DNA of 64,000 nt from NCBI GenBank assembly GCA_030268105.1, contig BSDZ01000023.1:434001-498000 (forward strand), given 5' to 3'. The notes under the pieces are model-generated. The model was given only the letters and a program-made list of their open reading frames with translations, was not told where the DNA came from and made no database searches. Source of the stretch: Volvox africanus (lineage: Eukaryota; Chlorophyta; Chlorophyceae; Chlamydomonadales; Volvocaceae). Position numbers and translations under genes: made by a program. This document shows positions 1 to 11,980 of this stretch, piece after piece; the stretch's first letter is position 1; every line of letters starts with the position of its first letter.

Positions 1-3000
1 AGTGGATATTCCGTGATCCACAGCGTCTCAAGTTATAATTACTCAAGCTGCCCCTGCTAGAAAATTTGTTTGCTAAACATGTAAGCATGGATTAGCATGG
101 AACCTCTTATTTGGTGCGCTGGTCGCATCGGGCATCGCTTTTCCGTACGGTGGGCCCTAGTGGGTGTTTCCAGCTGTACCGAGGTTGCAAACGGAAGCCA
201 TGTACTCCATCAATAAGCTACAAGCACAAGTCGTGGGCCCATTACTTTCTAGGCCCGTGTACAGGCATCTTCCGAGATGATAAGTTAACCGTGCTTTTGG
301 ACGCTGCCAGCAAGTGTCAGAATTCAAATGCGGCATCTAGGAGAATCTGTTCATGACGTTCGACGGTACCCAGATTTTTTTGTAAGTTATATGCAAGGTT
401 GCACAAAAGCAGGCAGGGCAGATTCACAAAACTGTGGCCCTCTTTTACAAATATTAAATTCCTGTCCTGCGTGCATAGATCCCGCGCTCCAATGGCCAAT
501 CAATTCCATAATATCCCAGCTAACCATATTATAATATTTAGAAATTTCAGGTCACACTGTCTCAATCCTTGAATCGAACGGTACGGTACACGGGACAAGG
601 ATCATACATACGTAGTGCTGTAGCCTACGTCCTACCTCCGCCGCCACCAAATAACTTTATCCGAACCAGATGAAGGATAATAAAAAATTATCCGAAAATA
701 TATTTTTTATAATCTTCGATTGTAGTTCGCTCCATTCAACCCAGTTCAGCTGCAACGTCATGTCACTGAGCCCGTAGCGGCGCCTGGGGAATCAGCGCTA
801 CCTTGCCAATAATCAGGCTTTAAACTTGAAAATAGGAACTTACTTACATTTAATGTAACATGCTGGTCTGTCTCAGATTCCCTCCTGGGCTTTCGCCGCA
901 TATCGCCGTCCTCGATCGGTTGGGACAGAGCGGTTGGCGTCGCAGCGGCTTACTGCTTACCACCCTAGCTGACGGGGACAAATGATAGTATTGTAGCACA
1001 GGCGAACTCCAGCAATACGTCTTTCAGAGATATAATTCGTAAATCGTTGATTATCAGTCATATCGCTGGCAGTAACGTCGCTGGTTAAGAGCTTCCTTCC
1101 AGTCGATAAATTGACATCGCATCATTTAAAAAACAATAATCTTTAAAGCTATAAGTGGTTGCTTCCTCATGGATTTATTTGACAGATTAGGGCGAAATTA
1201 ATCCGGGCCAATCCTTGCAAATCCATCATCTAATACCTGTCGTGCGAGAACCGCTATGAACAGCACTGATTGTGTACCGCAATTTTGTTTGCTTTCTTTT
1301 CACGTTTCAGATTGTAAGCAACTCAAAATTCTGAAGTACGACCGCTAGTTCTGGCATGGTCATCATGAAGGCCAATCTTCACCAAATGCAACTGCTACAA
1401 TTGCTTGGACCGTTTTGAGTTAACCCCGCAATATTTGTATACCCTTTGACCTCATAACAGCCGGAAGCATCTTGATCTCGGAAGGCCAATTTGGTACTCG
1501 CTCGGTCGCGATTAATGGTTTTCCACCTACCCTCAATTAACAAGACTATAAGCATATCAAATATAAAATAGCATCTTGATATATAGTTTGATCCCCTAAA
1601 AAGCTTGTCTACGCAGTTGGGGTTAGGAGACCTAAAAAACCTCATTATTGACAACGCTAGCCTCAGCGAGAGCGTTCCAAGTCTGCTTTTACATTTTTGC
1701 TTTGGATCTGTAAGGCGGAAGTTATTGGCCTTCGATATTGTTGTACGGCAGCGGTGAGTTCAGGTAAGTTCAGAGCCCGAAGGAAAAATGTCACGAATCC
1801 TCACGAACCCTCAAAGTCTTGCAACCAGCTGTCGACACGAAAATGTTAAGGCATAATTACGATTTTTGTATTTAGTTATTTTTTCAATTTACGTCGTGTC
1901 ACGTAACAGGATACAGCCCTGAATAACTCAACAAATACATCGCATTTGCAAGCCCCATCATTATTCGCTTTGACAGCCCCTTGAACAACATGAAGATCAG
2001 CTGCAAAATGTGCTGTCCAACCGGTGTATATGTGGCAACAGCTGCTGCCAAACAACGATTCCCTAGGTTTTGGCGAATGCCCTGGATACCGTTATCGAGG
2101 TGTCGACTTACATCCGTTATCATGAATAGCCGGTGCTATGTGCACATGCTGGACGCTTTCGCTCCTGGACTGCTGTACGTTATGCAGTCGTGTGTTATGT
2201 TAGGAGCCAATCTCCGTATTACTGTTGGTAGCATGACATGATTCGGTTTTTGGTGTTATGTGACACCAAAAAACTAACCTATTCGTTCCCGTCATGCTAT
2301 CAGGGAGCACTCCATCGTGGATCTCATCTAGCTGCCACATTTCAAACGCGGTATTAACGTTTTTGTATGCGGCCCATACCCGCTCGACGCCGTACGAGTT
2401 ATACGGCCCGACCCAGCAGGATAGCACAAGTCGCTCGTGCAGGCTGCTACTACTCGAGCTAGCTCAAAGTAAGCCCGCTCGAATGCACAACCCTAGCCAA
2501 GAGAGAATCTGCAAAACGCGAACCACGACAGCGAAACCTAACCTGAGGGGTGGGGGAAAGCGGGAAAACGAAACAAACCAGCTGGGAGCAGAGAACAATA
2601 CCGATTGATCTGTATCAACCAGCGCAGGGATAGGCTGGTTCCACAAAGGAAAACAACAAGAGATAAAACGAAAGGCGGAGAGGAAGCAGAGTTCTACCAA
2701 TGAAACGGAATCCCGCCCACTGCTGCCGTACTACTGCGCCCAAATCGTACTCGTATGCAAAGATTGGGCTCATTAGCTCGCGTGGGCTTACGAGATCATG
2801 AATCTTGTAACAATTAACAAATATGGACCGCGGACCAGTTTATTGGAGAGCCAAAATAATGGTTACGAATAGCTTTTATAGGTACATCACAGACGGAGCT
2901 GACTCCTACAAGTGTAGGGTTTTAGGGTTATGGGGTTAGCCTCCCATCAACTCAATGCTCTTGGTTTGACTTGGGTGCTGGGCGTAGGGATTAGAACGCC

Positions 3001-3640
3001 ATGGAAGATTGTCACCTGATGATCAGGGGGTGTCCAGCGGGTCTTCCATACATACCGTGTCTTAAGTTGTTCGTAAACGGATGTGGCGAATTGGAATTGT
3101 TCGTAATTGGGACATGATTCCGGAGACGTGTGCTCCGGTTGAGTAGCAACCGTGCCTGCTATGCAATGACGTCCAATTTCTATCCTCTAATTGGTACTTT
3201 TTGGCTCTTTGGTAAATATGGATTATTACTGGAAAAAAGTCACCTATGCGTTTCAGTCCTATGTAATTCAATCCCTATTTCCTTGTCTTTCCACTGTTGA
3301 CCTTGAACCCCTGCAGCGGCTCAGCATCTGTTTGAAATGGCTTGCTGTTTCCCTGATACTAACCCCAATTTTACACGATCACAACCGTTCATAACTATAA
3401 AAAGTTTTTGAATTACAAGTGTGATTCTTGTTTTGTTTCAAGCTAAGCGAACCATGAACCTCTTAGCTCGCATGAGTCGTACAAGCCTATGTAACCACCA
3501 AACGAGCAGATATCAAATAATACGTTTGCATGTATGCTGTGATGAATGACTTGGTTATAATACTCGTCGCCATATAGTTTAAACCATCATATCTGCTGTC
3601 TAGGAGAGTTGTAGGCATAGGCTGTTATCGTGCGTTAAAT
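1..3640. other. AT-rich stretch without a supportable gene
   Basis: About 3.6 kb of relatively AT-rich sequence in which I see no recognisable domain and no chain of exons with matching splice sites. Short open frames exist on the minus strand around 1899-2123 and 2200-2427, but they have no recognisable family and no convincing splice links. A degenerate TTTTAGGG-like scrap lies at 2914-2938. The right end is the probable 5' flank of the FKBP gene. Confidence 0.5.
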
Positions 3641-5529
3641 ATGATTATCTCTGTTTTATCTGATGCACGTCAATTTTGCTTCACGAGGACAGGGACATGT
3701 CCGTCTACAGCGCGTGTGCGCGTTGCGGCTATTTCTGCCTGTCTTCCAAATCATCACGCAACCTCACACAACAACGCCTGCAGCATGGAAAGAAAAGATG
3801 TCGTAGATCACATCGTTAAGGTTGAAAAGGATCGTTCGGGCAATGATACTTGCATTTTCAGTCGTCGGAATCTCGTTGCGACAGTGCTGGCATTCGCAAC
3901 TGCTGGACTTGCTGATAAAGGTGATGGCTACATATCCTTTTCCGGTGACCGTGACGTCGAGTAACGTTGTTAACTGCCACGGCTCAACCTTTCCTGGCGA
4001 GGTTTAGGTGCCGTGGCTGAGGCTTCTACAGTCGACATATTGGAGGACTACACCGGTATCGGTTCTCATGGAGCGCGCCGAGGTGACCTGCTTCTTTTCC
4101 ATTACGTGGGTGGGTGCTAGTCTTGTGTGCCGCGTGTTGAGTCACTCAGAGACCCGTTTCACATAGTACACGGGTACGATACCATCATTTTTGCCCTGCC
4201 ACGATATGCGGTCCCTGGATTTACCTACCTATGATTGTGCCACGCCATGGCACACATCACTAGCTCATTACCCCTACATGTAACCACTGCGCCTCGCATG
4301 CTCAACAAACGCGGATGTATCCCACACCATAAACCGCTTCGTGTAACCTTTGCAATCAGGTTGTAAGTGATTGAGGGGCTGGCCCAACCTTTCCCTCCCA
4401 GAGCAGGACGTTTGGAGGCTAATGGTCAGGTGTTCGACTCGACTCGTGGAGGACTGGTGGGAAGGGATACTGTAAAATTGGCCAAGCTGGCCTTGGGGAA
4501 CATCGGTTAGGGGTTCGGCAACACGCAACCCAACCTGATAAGCGACCAGCGGGTTGCACTTCAAAATTAGGGTCCCTCCTGGAGGGTGCATGGAAGGAGA
4601 TGTTCGAAGCGATTATGGGATTGCGAGGCACGTGGCTCACACCTTGGTTCTACGGAACGAAGCTTGCTAATCGGCATTGGCGTTGCAAATGAATATATAT
4701 GTTAGGAGTTTGACAGGTAGGTCATTGGTAGGTCACAGTACCAGCTACACCAAATAGCTCAGGGGTCGATTAGTCAGCACGTCATCATCACTACACTAGA
4801 ACATACGCAAAGTATATATACAACACCCCGAAACGCTGACATAGCATGGCCTAATGGGTTCCTTGAGTGCCCTCCCACGTTGCCGCAGACTTACCGAGAT
4901 GGTGGCCCTGGCGTATTGCGTCCGGCAGCCATAGCGCTGGGCAGCGGGCCGGTACCAGGAGTTTGCGAGGGCCTGCAGCAGGTGCTGCTTCAAGCAGTCG
5001 CAGTTTTGAGTATGGGGAAAAGGGGGGAACGTGTTTTCCGGTTTGAGCTTTATGCCGGGCAGCGGGAGTACGGTATATTTTTGACCTATTCCCAGCGATA
5101 TGCATAGTGAACAGCCCAGTGGTAACCCTCAAATCATTACCCCGGTGGCCTTCTTTGCACGTAATGTTGCTATTGTGTAACCCACAGCAATGGATGACAG
5201 CTTAACTAATGCAGTATTACATGTTTCAGGGTAAGTGAAGTCCTACATCAAGGCTTGAATGTAGACAGGGCCATAAAGGATGTCACGAGCAACGACTGGC
5301 CCTCGAATATGTGTTGGGACAGGCGCTGGCTGGTATGACTGTTGGCGGTCGCCGCACCGTCCGCGTGCCCCCGGCATTGGGTTTTGGCAGCCAGACTGTA
5401 CTGGCGCCATATGGTGTCGTACCTGCCAACTCCACCCTGCTGTACGAGGTGGAGCTGCTGCGGTTGTCAGCGGTCGGTCCGGACCAGCTGACGAAGGTGC
5501 GGTATAGCTACAGTCAATGGGTTCCTTAA
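3641..5529 (+). CDS. Thylakoid-lumen FKBP-type peptidyl-prolyl cis-trans isomerase
   Basis: Predicted to catalyse proline cis-trans isomerisation during protein folding or assembly in the thylakoid lumen. Five exons join in frame: 3641-3920, 4008-4109, 4407-4456, 4889-4981 and 5323-5529, with GT/AG borders and consistent phases, giving about 243 residues. The N-terminal ~95 residues resemble a bipartite plastid/lumen transit peptide with a twin-arginine signal (SRRNLVATVLAFATAGLA). The FKBP fold follows in order: GDLLLFHYVG, then QVFDSTRGG, then GLQQALAGMTVGGRR, then VPPALGFG and VPANSTLLYEVELL, as in plant lumenal FKBPs of the FKBP16/17/18 type. Several canonical active-site aromatics are not obvious, as is common in lumenal FKBPs, so isomerase activity is uncertain. 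The start is the first Met of the open exon and is the least certain part; an acceptor just before the RR motif could mean that the true first exon lies upstream. Confidence 0.86.
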
Positions 5530-6821
5530 TCGGTTTCTCAATCAAGAACTCAATGGACGTCGTCTGTGGCACTGCATTTTAAGTTGCCCAGCAGATGCTT
5601 AGTCTGGATACGCCAGGATGCCGCCAAACCAACCATATGAACCTCGCCGACCATATAGTAGTGTATATTCCGTAGTGTATATTCATCTGCCAAACATGTG
5701 TTGCAGATTTGTGGCAAATGAAGACGTTGACGCGGCGGGAGTGTACGCAACTTAGTAGAAACACGGAAAAGGTTTAGTGGTAGGCCGCTGGGAGTGACTA
5801 GGGGTTATCCAATGGCCCACAGGTAGGCGCACTCGTCAGGCTGCCCGGCAGCTCGTATTCATCCATTCGTGTGTAGAGGGCAGTACCCCTTTCCATATAA
5901 AGAACCACTCCGTATTGTACGCTGATGTCCTGTCCTTTCGTTGCTCCAATCACTTGGTCACAGGGCATTTCCAAATGTGGTGCTGGAGGCGCCAACCAGC
6001 AAGCGGAAAACTGTGCCAATATTTCCTACGCTGAGTTCTTGTAGCCCCGTGTCTCAGCGCAAGAGACTGCATACATAGTAGTAAAGTTTGGTGGTGTACC
6101 ACACGGCAAGCTCAACACTGTTTATGATACAGGCGTCAGATTGTCACGATTGGCTTCTTGTCTCATGATCTTTTTGAAGCAATGCTGCAGTTTGGCAATT
6201 AAGGATGCACTCGCTGGTGCTTTTTGTGCAGTTTTCAGGAAATGCTGTTCCTAAAGTTGTTTTGCTACATGAGAGATGAGAGAACGCCGGTGAGGGGCTT
6301 TAGACCGGGCTATAGACGTCGGCACGCAATCCGTTATGAATTTTAGGCTACATCCAACTATTCAGCGTTTTACTAACGAGTGTCCAGCAGAAAGGATATG
6401 GCTGCGTGTGGGCAGCAGCGAGAGGGCTTTGCAATGCAGGATAGGTGAACTCGTCTTTCCTTAACTCGATCTTTTAATATGCGTAACATGGTATGCTCAT
6501 TACCTTACCCCCTCTGTTTAGCCAAACCCCTTTAAACCCAGCCCATCACCTTTTTCTTGCCTTCCTCTTACTTCAACCCCAATTCATGAACGGTTCAAAT
6601 GTTTCACTTCCGACTCAGGCCGCTATGAATCGATTTTGTGGGCCAGTTCTTAATTGTGAGAGGCGGCTGGTGGTTCGTATAAAGTTTGTGTCTATGGATG
6701 CGCTTGCAAGTTTATTATTGGGCACCATAGCTTGTAATACGCGCCTGGAAGCGCCGTGCCCCAATAAGCCACGATCCGTTGGATCCGGATGGTTGAGTGC
6801 CCCCGATCTACCCAGTCTTCG
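5530..6821. other. Intergenic region between two convergent genes
   Basis: The 3' flanks of the FKBP gene (+) and the AlkB gene (-) converge here. No coding exon is supportable. A short direct duplication with unit gtagtgtatattc occurs at about 5657-5686. Confidence 0.5.
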
Positions 6822-9800
6822 TCACACCGCGGCCTTCTCAAACGGCCTCAACTCCGAGCGGCGGAAAGTAATCGAAACACGACGTTCATCCACCAAGTCA
6901 GAGGGTGCAATGGCGTGCGTGTAGTTGTAGCGAGCTGATCGACTGAGAATCTGTCACATTAATGGAGCACCCGGGGACAGCAGCCTATATAAGAAGATTG
7001 AAAGTACCCTGTAAATCACGGATCGCCAGGATTTGACAAGAGCAAAGTGCAGGTGGTTTCGGTTCGACAACCACTCTTGATGCGGGGGCATCAGTTTTGG
7101 TGACTCTACAAACCCGAATGTCATTCGCCATTGGGCAAAATCTCACGGAACCTAATTTCCGTTTTGTATGAACCTTCTGACAGCACTGGTTGTGTCGATG
7201 TCCTCCCTGACTCACCTGGAGGCTCCTAGGGGCCAACCCCACTTGGGCCTCTTCACCAACCGATTGCTGCTGCCGCTGATGCTGAGAACGCTGCTGGAGC
7301 AGGGGTTCGACGCGTTGTCCTGCATCGGAACCTCTACTGGGCCCCGAGCAGTAAACACTCCCCTCCTTAACCCCATCTCTAGCCTTATTCTTGTCCTTGA
7401 CCTTGTCCTTGTCCTTAACGAAGGTCATGACCGCTGCACCCGCCAGACTGAGATTGACGATCAGGTCGCCACTGAGGATCCTGCCATGGAGAAAGGGCCT
7501 CACAGAGGGTTGGGTGAGGATTGACACGTCATGTCGGGTGCACACCTAGGCAAGGAAAGGAGAGGCGCGTACCTGTCATCCACGTGGGGCCGCAGCCAGG
7601 AGCCCCTGGAGCGTCGGTAGTCGATTGCATTAGCCTCGTTGGGTTGGAACATCTGTAGAGGTCAATCGAGGGGGGCCGTGAGAACGAGTACAAGAGTGGG
7701 GCTGAAGCGCAAGGAGGAGCGTAGATTGGGTTGGTGCATACGAGGGGTCACATGACACTCTGCGCACGATAATGCTCATTATTATAGTGCGCAGTGTGCC
7801 ATAGCACTCGTTAGGAAGTCGAAGAGATGGAAGAGGTGGCCAGGCTGAATTCGGCTAGGTTGGGTTTACGAGGCAGTCGCCCCGGTGACAGTAATAATTT
7901 ATCGTACAGCAACTTGAGTCCTTAACACGACATCAACACTTCCCAAGGAATAGTAACCACCAACCACTGCAGTTCTGACCACCTAACGGTGTTGTCTCTC
8001 AAGTCCCTACACGCGACACGTTCGGCGGTCGCGAAGTTCATATCACCTGCAAAATGCCGATGTGCTCTCTCATCCGCTTCGCAAGCAGCTGTAGCAGTGG
8101 CGGAAGGGGGTGCTCCTGAGGGGCTACACCCCGTCGGTGGTAGTCAGGCAGCACTCCCCAGCGCTTTCCTCTAGACGCAGCAGTGCAGGCCGGGCCGGGC
8201 GGAAAAGGAGAAAGCAGTAGGAAACGACAATTCATTGGGCATGCTTACAGAAATGTTGGCTGGGGTGTGTCGTGATAGGTTTCAATTTCTAATCTCGTCC
8301 GCCCCACGTGCCAATCTTCGCTGCGAAGACGACTTTTTTGTTTTCTATCCAAAAGATAGAAAACGCACCTTTAAGATCCCAACAAAAACATAGAGAAGCA
8401 CACACGCACACACATACACAATCACTGGGTATGGTCATTGACGCCTCCTCTCGCGGCAATCGGGGTTATCAGCTTCAGTTACGTCTCGATCGTTGGTATC
8501 CGTGGCTCTGCAATTACTACTACTTGGTCTCGGGTTGCTTCTCCTCACGTTCGCAGCCCTCTGCCCCACCGGGTCTTCTGAGCCGTCGCATTGCTGTACG
8601 TCTGCCCGATCCAGGGGCTCCAAGCCGGCTTCAGTACTGGGTCATCACACAGCGCCAGCAGCTCCATCTCCTCAGCGACCGTTATGAACTCGGTGACTAT
8701 GTACTGACCCTCCAGGAAGGGATTCGGAACCTTATCGTGGGAGGCGGGAAGGCATGGGGAAATCAGTGCTCTTGGGCAGACAGAGGCATGCAACGGTGCC
8801 CAGTAAGGGTGGAGGTCTGAACAAGCCGGGGCCACAAAAAGGAAGACTATGGGTCTTCCTTCGGATAAATGGACAAAACAACGAAGGACAAAACAACGAG
8901 GGAGTAGCCCGTCGCTGCCCTCAGTGCGTACAGCTCCAGCTCCAGCCCCAGCTACAGGCCGCAGTGGTGAAATGCATCGGTCAATGATGAATGCCAACAT
9001 GCCGTTTGAGGCTTGAGGATCTTGCCATCCGTAACTCGCATAATCTTCAAACGCACCGCCCGAAATTTATGGGGACTGGAAGCAACCAGCGCTGATCTCA
9101 ATGCGTGCTGAAGCTTCTTCTCCCATTTCTGCTCCCTCTCCTCATTCGCCACCGCCACTGCAACGCCGTCCTCTCCTCTCGATAAGGTTGTGGTTACATG
9201 TGTTGCACCCAGCTGTTGCATAACCGATGCGCCACCATCGCGGCCTTCGCTGTTGCCATCACCAACGGCTTCTTTGACGTGATGCTCCTTGGTCCCATAA
9301 CTATCGCCGACGATAGCATCCGCCGTCATTGTTACGGCTGCCACTGCTGTTGCCGCTGCCCCAACAAGCTGCCCCGGCCCTGCCAGCCCCTTCCGCATGC
9401 ATATCCTCACACCGACCTGCAGCGCGACCCGCTGCAGAAACGTCAGATGCACGGGAGCCGCGGCTTGAACTGCTGCATTTGTGAACAACCCTTGGCCCCT
9501 TACACTGCGGTCACGTGGGTCGCCGTCATGATTAGTAACACCTGTGCTGGTGTCGCCGCTGACGCTTGGTCTCCATGGCACATCTGGCAGCAGGGGACCG
9601 TCAAGCGGCCGCACCACAGCTGTGGATAATGATCTATCAGCCGCTGGTTCTGGTTCAAGTATTACGGCAAGGGATATTGAACCGGAAGCTCATTGTCTGG
9701 CTCTGACATGGCAGGACTTGCTAGGCCCTGGTCAGAGGGCAGTGACCCTGATGCCGCTGTAATATCTGTAGACGGCCTGGGTGCACACATCAGATCCAAA

Positions 9801-10738
9801 AGCTTACCAGGTCGGGAAATCTGGGCCATAGACGGCATGGAGTCCGATGCAGTGGCCTTCATAGCTACGGAAGGGACTGCGGCAGTGGTATAGACCAGGG
9901 CTTTAGCACTCGCTGGTGACGAACGCCCAGGGAGCTTCATGACACAGACTGCGTCATTTCTATCCCAAATGTGGGAAGCAATGAGGATGGAAGCAGCGGC
10001 AGTGCCGCCGTCGCCATCATCGCCGCAAGCTTCATACATCTCACAGTCATTTTCGACCCCCTCTGCATGCCTGACGCTGGCCTCACCGCGCACAGGTAGG
10101 ACAGCTTGGCGGAGGCCGCCGTCGAACTCCTGTTGTGGCTTCTTTGGGCCTTGCACGGGCCCTGAGTCAGGATCCATGGCATGGCAGACTAAAAGAGCTG
10201 ATGGTCTGCTCCGTATATCCCCTATGAACGGTGCAGCGGGCTTTGCCCGCAGCAGCGGCAGTTCATCAGCGCAGCCCAGGTCTAGATGTAGGCTGATGCA
10301 AAGAAGCGCGACCTGCAGAAATAACAGGACGGCATTGAGCTGTGAAGCCCCATGCAGGGCGCGAATGTGCAAAGACTTACGATGTCATAACATAAGGATG
10401 CCAACAAATTTACAGCATACATATGGCGGATTACAGGCGGTGGGCCATCTCGGAGCTAATATACTTTAAGCGTGCTGAGCGCCAGGGAGCCGATGAGGCG
10501 GCGCACGTACTTGCTTGCCACACACCGGACATGACGTGAAGGAGCTTCCGCTCGCGTCAAGGTGCTGTTGGAGGCAGCCCTGCCGAGGCGGGACGTGGGG
10601 TCGCTGCGCGCCGGCGTCGCCAGGCTCAGATACTTTCGAACGCTTAGGAGAAGGCCCAAGGCTGAAGGACAGTCGCTGCTGAGATGATGGGAGGTCCTTA
10701 CGATACCTGGTCTGCTTGGACGACATGACCTTAGACAT
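6822..10738 (-). CDS. UBZ-type zinc finger plus AlkB-like 2OG-Fe(II) dioxygenase
   Basis: Probable oxidative demethylase of nucleic acid or protein. The AlkB part is joined from 8549-(about 8770), 8047-8170, 7573-7652, 7216-7480 and 6822-6950, all in phase. Catalytic features are present: the iron ligands in RPHVDDR, the distal His in RYNYTHAI, and the 2OG-binding arginines in DERRVSITFRR; the domain opens with NPFLEGQYIVTEF. A charged Lys/Asp-rich then Gln-rich insertion of about 60 residues sits between MTF and RSLQ. Upstream, exon 10511-10738 splices in phase 0 to an exon starting at 10312. The junction creates CPVC...HLDLGC, a C2HC finger of the RAD18/FAN1 (UBZ4) type that binds ubiquitin in its relatives. 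The middle exons (about 8770-10312, with open frames 9662-10312 and 8952-9616) are low-complexity and their borders are unresolved, so the finger and the oxygenase could still be two genes. The start is one of two nearby Met codons (10738 or 10726). Confidence 0.72.
7754..7800. repeat. Imperfect hairpin in an AlkB intron
   Basis: Arms at 7754-7773 and 7781-7800 pair at 17 of 20 positions around a 7-base loop. It lies within the AlkB intron 7653-8046. It could be a small-RNA precursor or the relic of a short inverted-repeat element; the sequence does not decide. Confidence 0.5.
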
Positions 10739-11035
10739 ACAGTTACAGCTTGGCGCTGTAAGAAACCTTAGCGCCCAGGAAGGGATTTGTGGTTTGGCCT
10801 GTGTTTGTTTCACTTGAAAGCTGACATATATGGATACGGTGCTTTGTAACATATTATAAAAAGTTTTGATGACGAATAACTGATGCTGTTGATCTGTGCT
10901 ATCAGTATTGTACATCAAGGCCTGAAGACACCGTGGAGAAGGCCCTGTAAAGCAGCTCCTAATTTGAGGTCGATCAGAACCTGATTCGCCCCGAATACCC
11001 CATGGAGCTAGGGAAGTTCCGAGCACCGATAGAGT

Positions 11036-11293
11036 ATGTGATATTTCATTTTTACACCACTTGATATCTTCAATATTCGCCTCTGTAATATTGCTATATG
11101 ATTTACCGGCTATAAGTTGCTCTCTACCTATCCTAATAGAGCGTTCCACTTTGCCTTTATGCTCCGGCTTAAAAACTTTAGTCGGGTCTATTGTAAAACC
11201 ATAAAACCTTGATAATTCTGAATAAGTCTCATTTAAAGTAGGGTCATAAATATCAGGTTTAATGACTCCAGCTTTTAAATTATCCAATATTAC
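11036..11293 (-). pseudogene. istA: Fragment of bacterial IS21-family transposase (IstA)
   Basis: About 86 codons read as the C-terminal half of an IS21 IstA integrase-like catalytic core: LDNLKAGVIKPDIYDPTLN, then ELSRFYGF, then KPEHKGKVERSI, then the WCKNEISH region. These blocks normally hold the second Asp (in DNLKAG) and the Glu (in KGKVE) of the DDE triad; the first Asp and the N-terminal DNA-binding region are missing. The frame is preceded by a stop at 11294-11296. After NEISH it runs into unrelated host-like sequence, so both ends are truncated. The fragment is strikingly AT-rich with A/T third positions, unlike algal genes nearby, which suggests transfer from an AT-rich bacterium. 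It lies about 300 bases upstream of the AlkB gene's first exon. Confidence 0.82.
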
Positions 11294-11296
11294 TTA

Positions 11297-11980
11297 GAGG
11301 TTCCCGTTTAATTTATCGTGCTCTTTATGCGAATCAAGCACGTTCATAGAAGTTATTATTAATAATCCACTTCATCGACTTCAATTTTGTACATCCCAGT
11401 ACCAAATGACCAACGGTCTGCGGCGCTTGCTAAGCGTGCGGCGAGCCTCGCATGAACCTCACCTTCCAATGAGCAGCGGAACTCTTGTAACAAGGACAAA
11501 ATCTGCAGTCATTATAGTCAATAGTTGAAGGCTTGTTAACTGCCAAGTTTTCCTGCTCTTCAATACCCAAAGAACCAGGCAGCTCTGCGCGAACCTCGGT
11601 GGACCCATCTTCTCATTGCCATCCGCTTAAATGACAAAAACATAGCAATGATAACGACATTTCAGGGTGCGCCCGACACGCCAATATTTATACATGACGA
11701 ATAACGGACACTTGCTGAGGACATCTGCACCCATCTTCCTCCGTACGGGCTCAAAAATGACGCAGTTATGTAAATATAGCTGAGCTCCAAACATCCAAAC
11801 AATCATGGCTCATCTCATACATTACTTAAAGCAACATTGTAACGCAGTATAAAGCTTTCGTCGTTCGCAGTTACACTGGAAATTGAGGCCTGTTTATCAG
11901 GCTCCACTGTACATAAATTTTAACGAAGACACTCCTTATTCTTGATATTTTCGGCCTGTCGCATAGCTACTCCGCGGTCC
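11297..11980. other. Intergenic region upstream of the VWA/U-box gene
   Basis: AT-rich sequence between the IS21 fragment and the VWA/U-box gene. No exon is supportable. It probably contains the promoter of the + strand gene starting at 11981, but no specific element is recognisable. Confidence 0.4.

Noticed and set aside
1899..2427. Two minus frames that might form one small gene
   Set aside because: Some protein-like composition but no recognisable family and no supported junction; left unannotated.
8308..8820. 170-codon + strand frame
   Set aside because: Overlaps the AlkB exon at 8549-8770 on the opposite strand and shows no domain.
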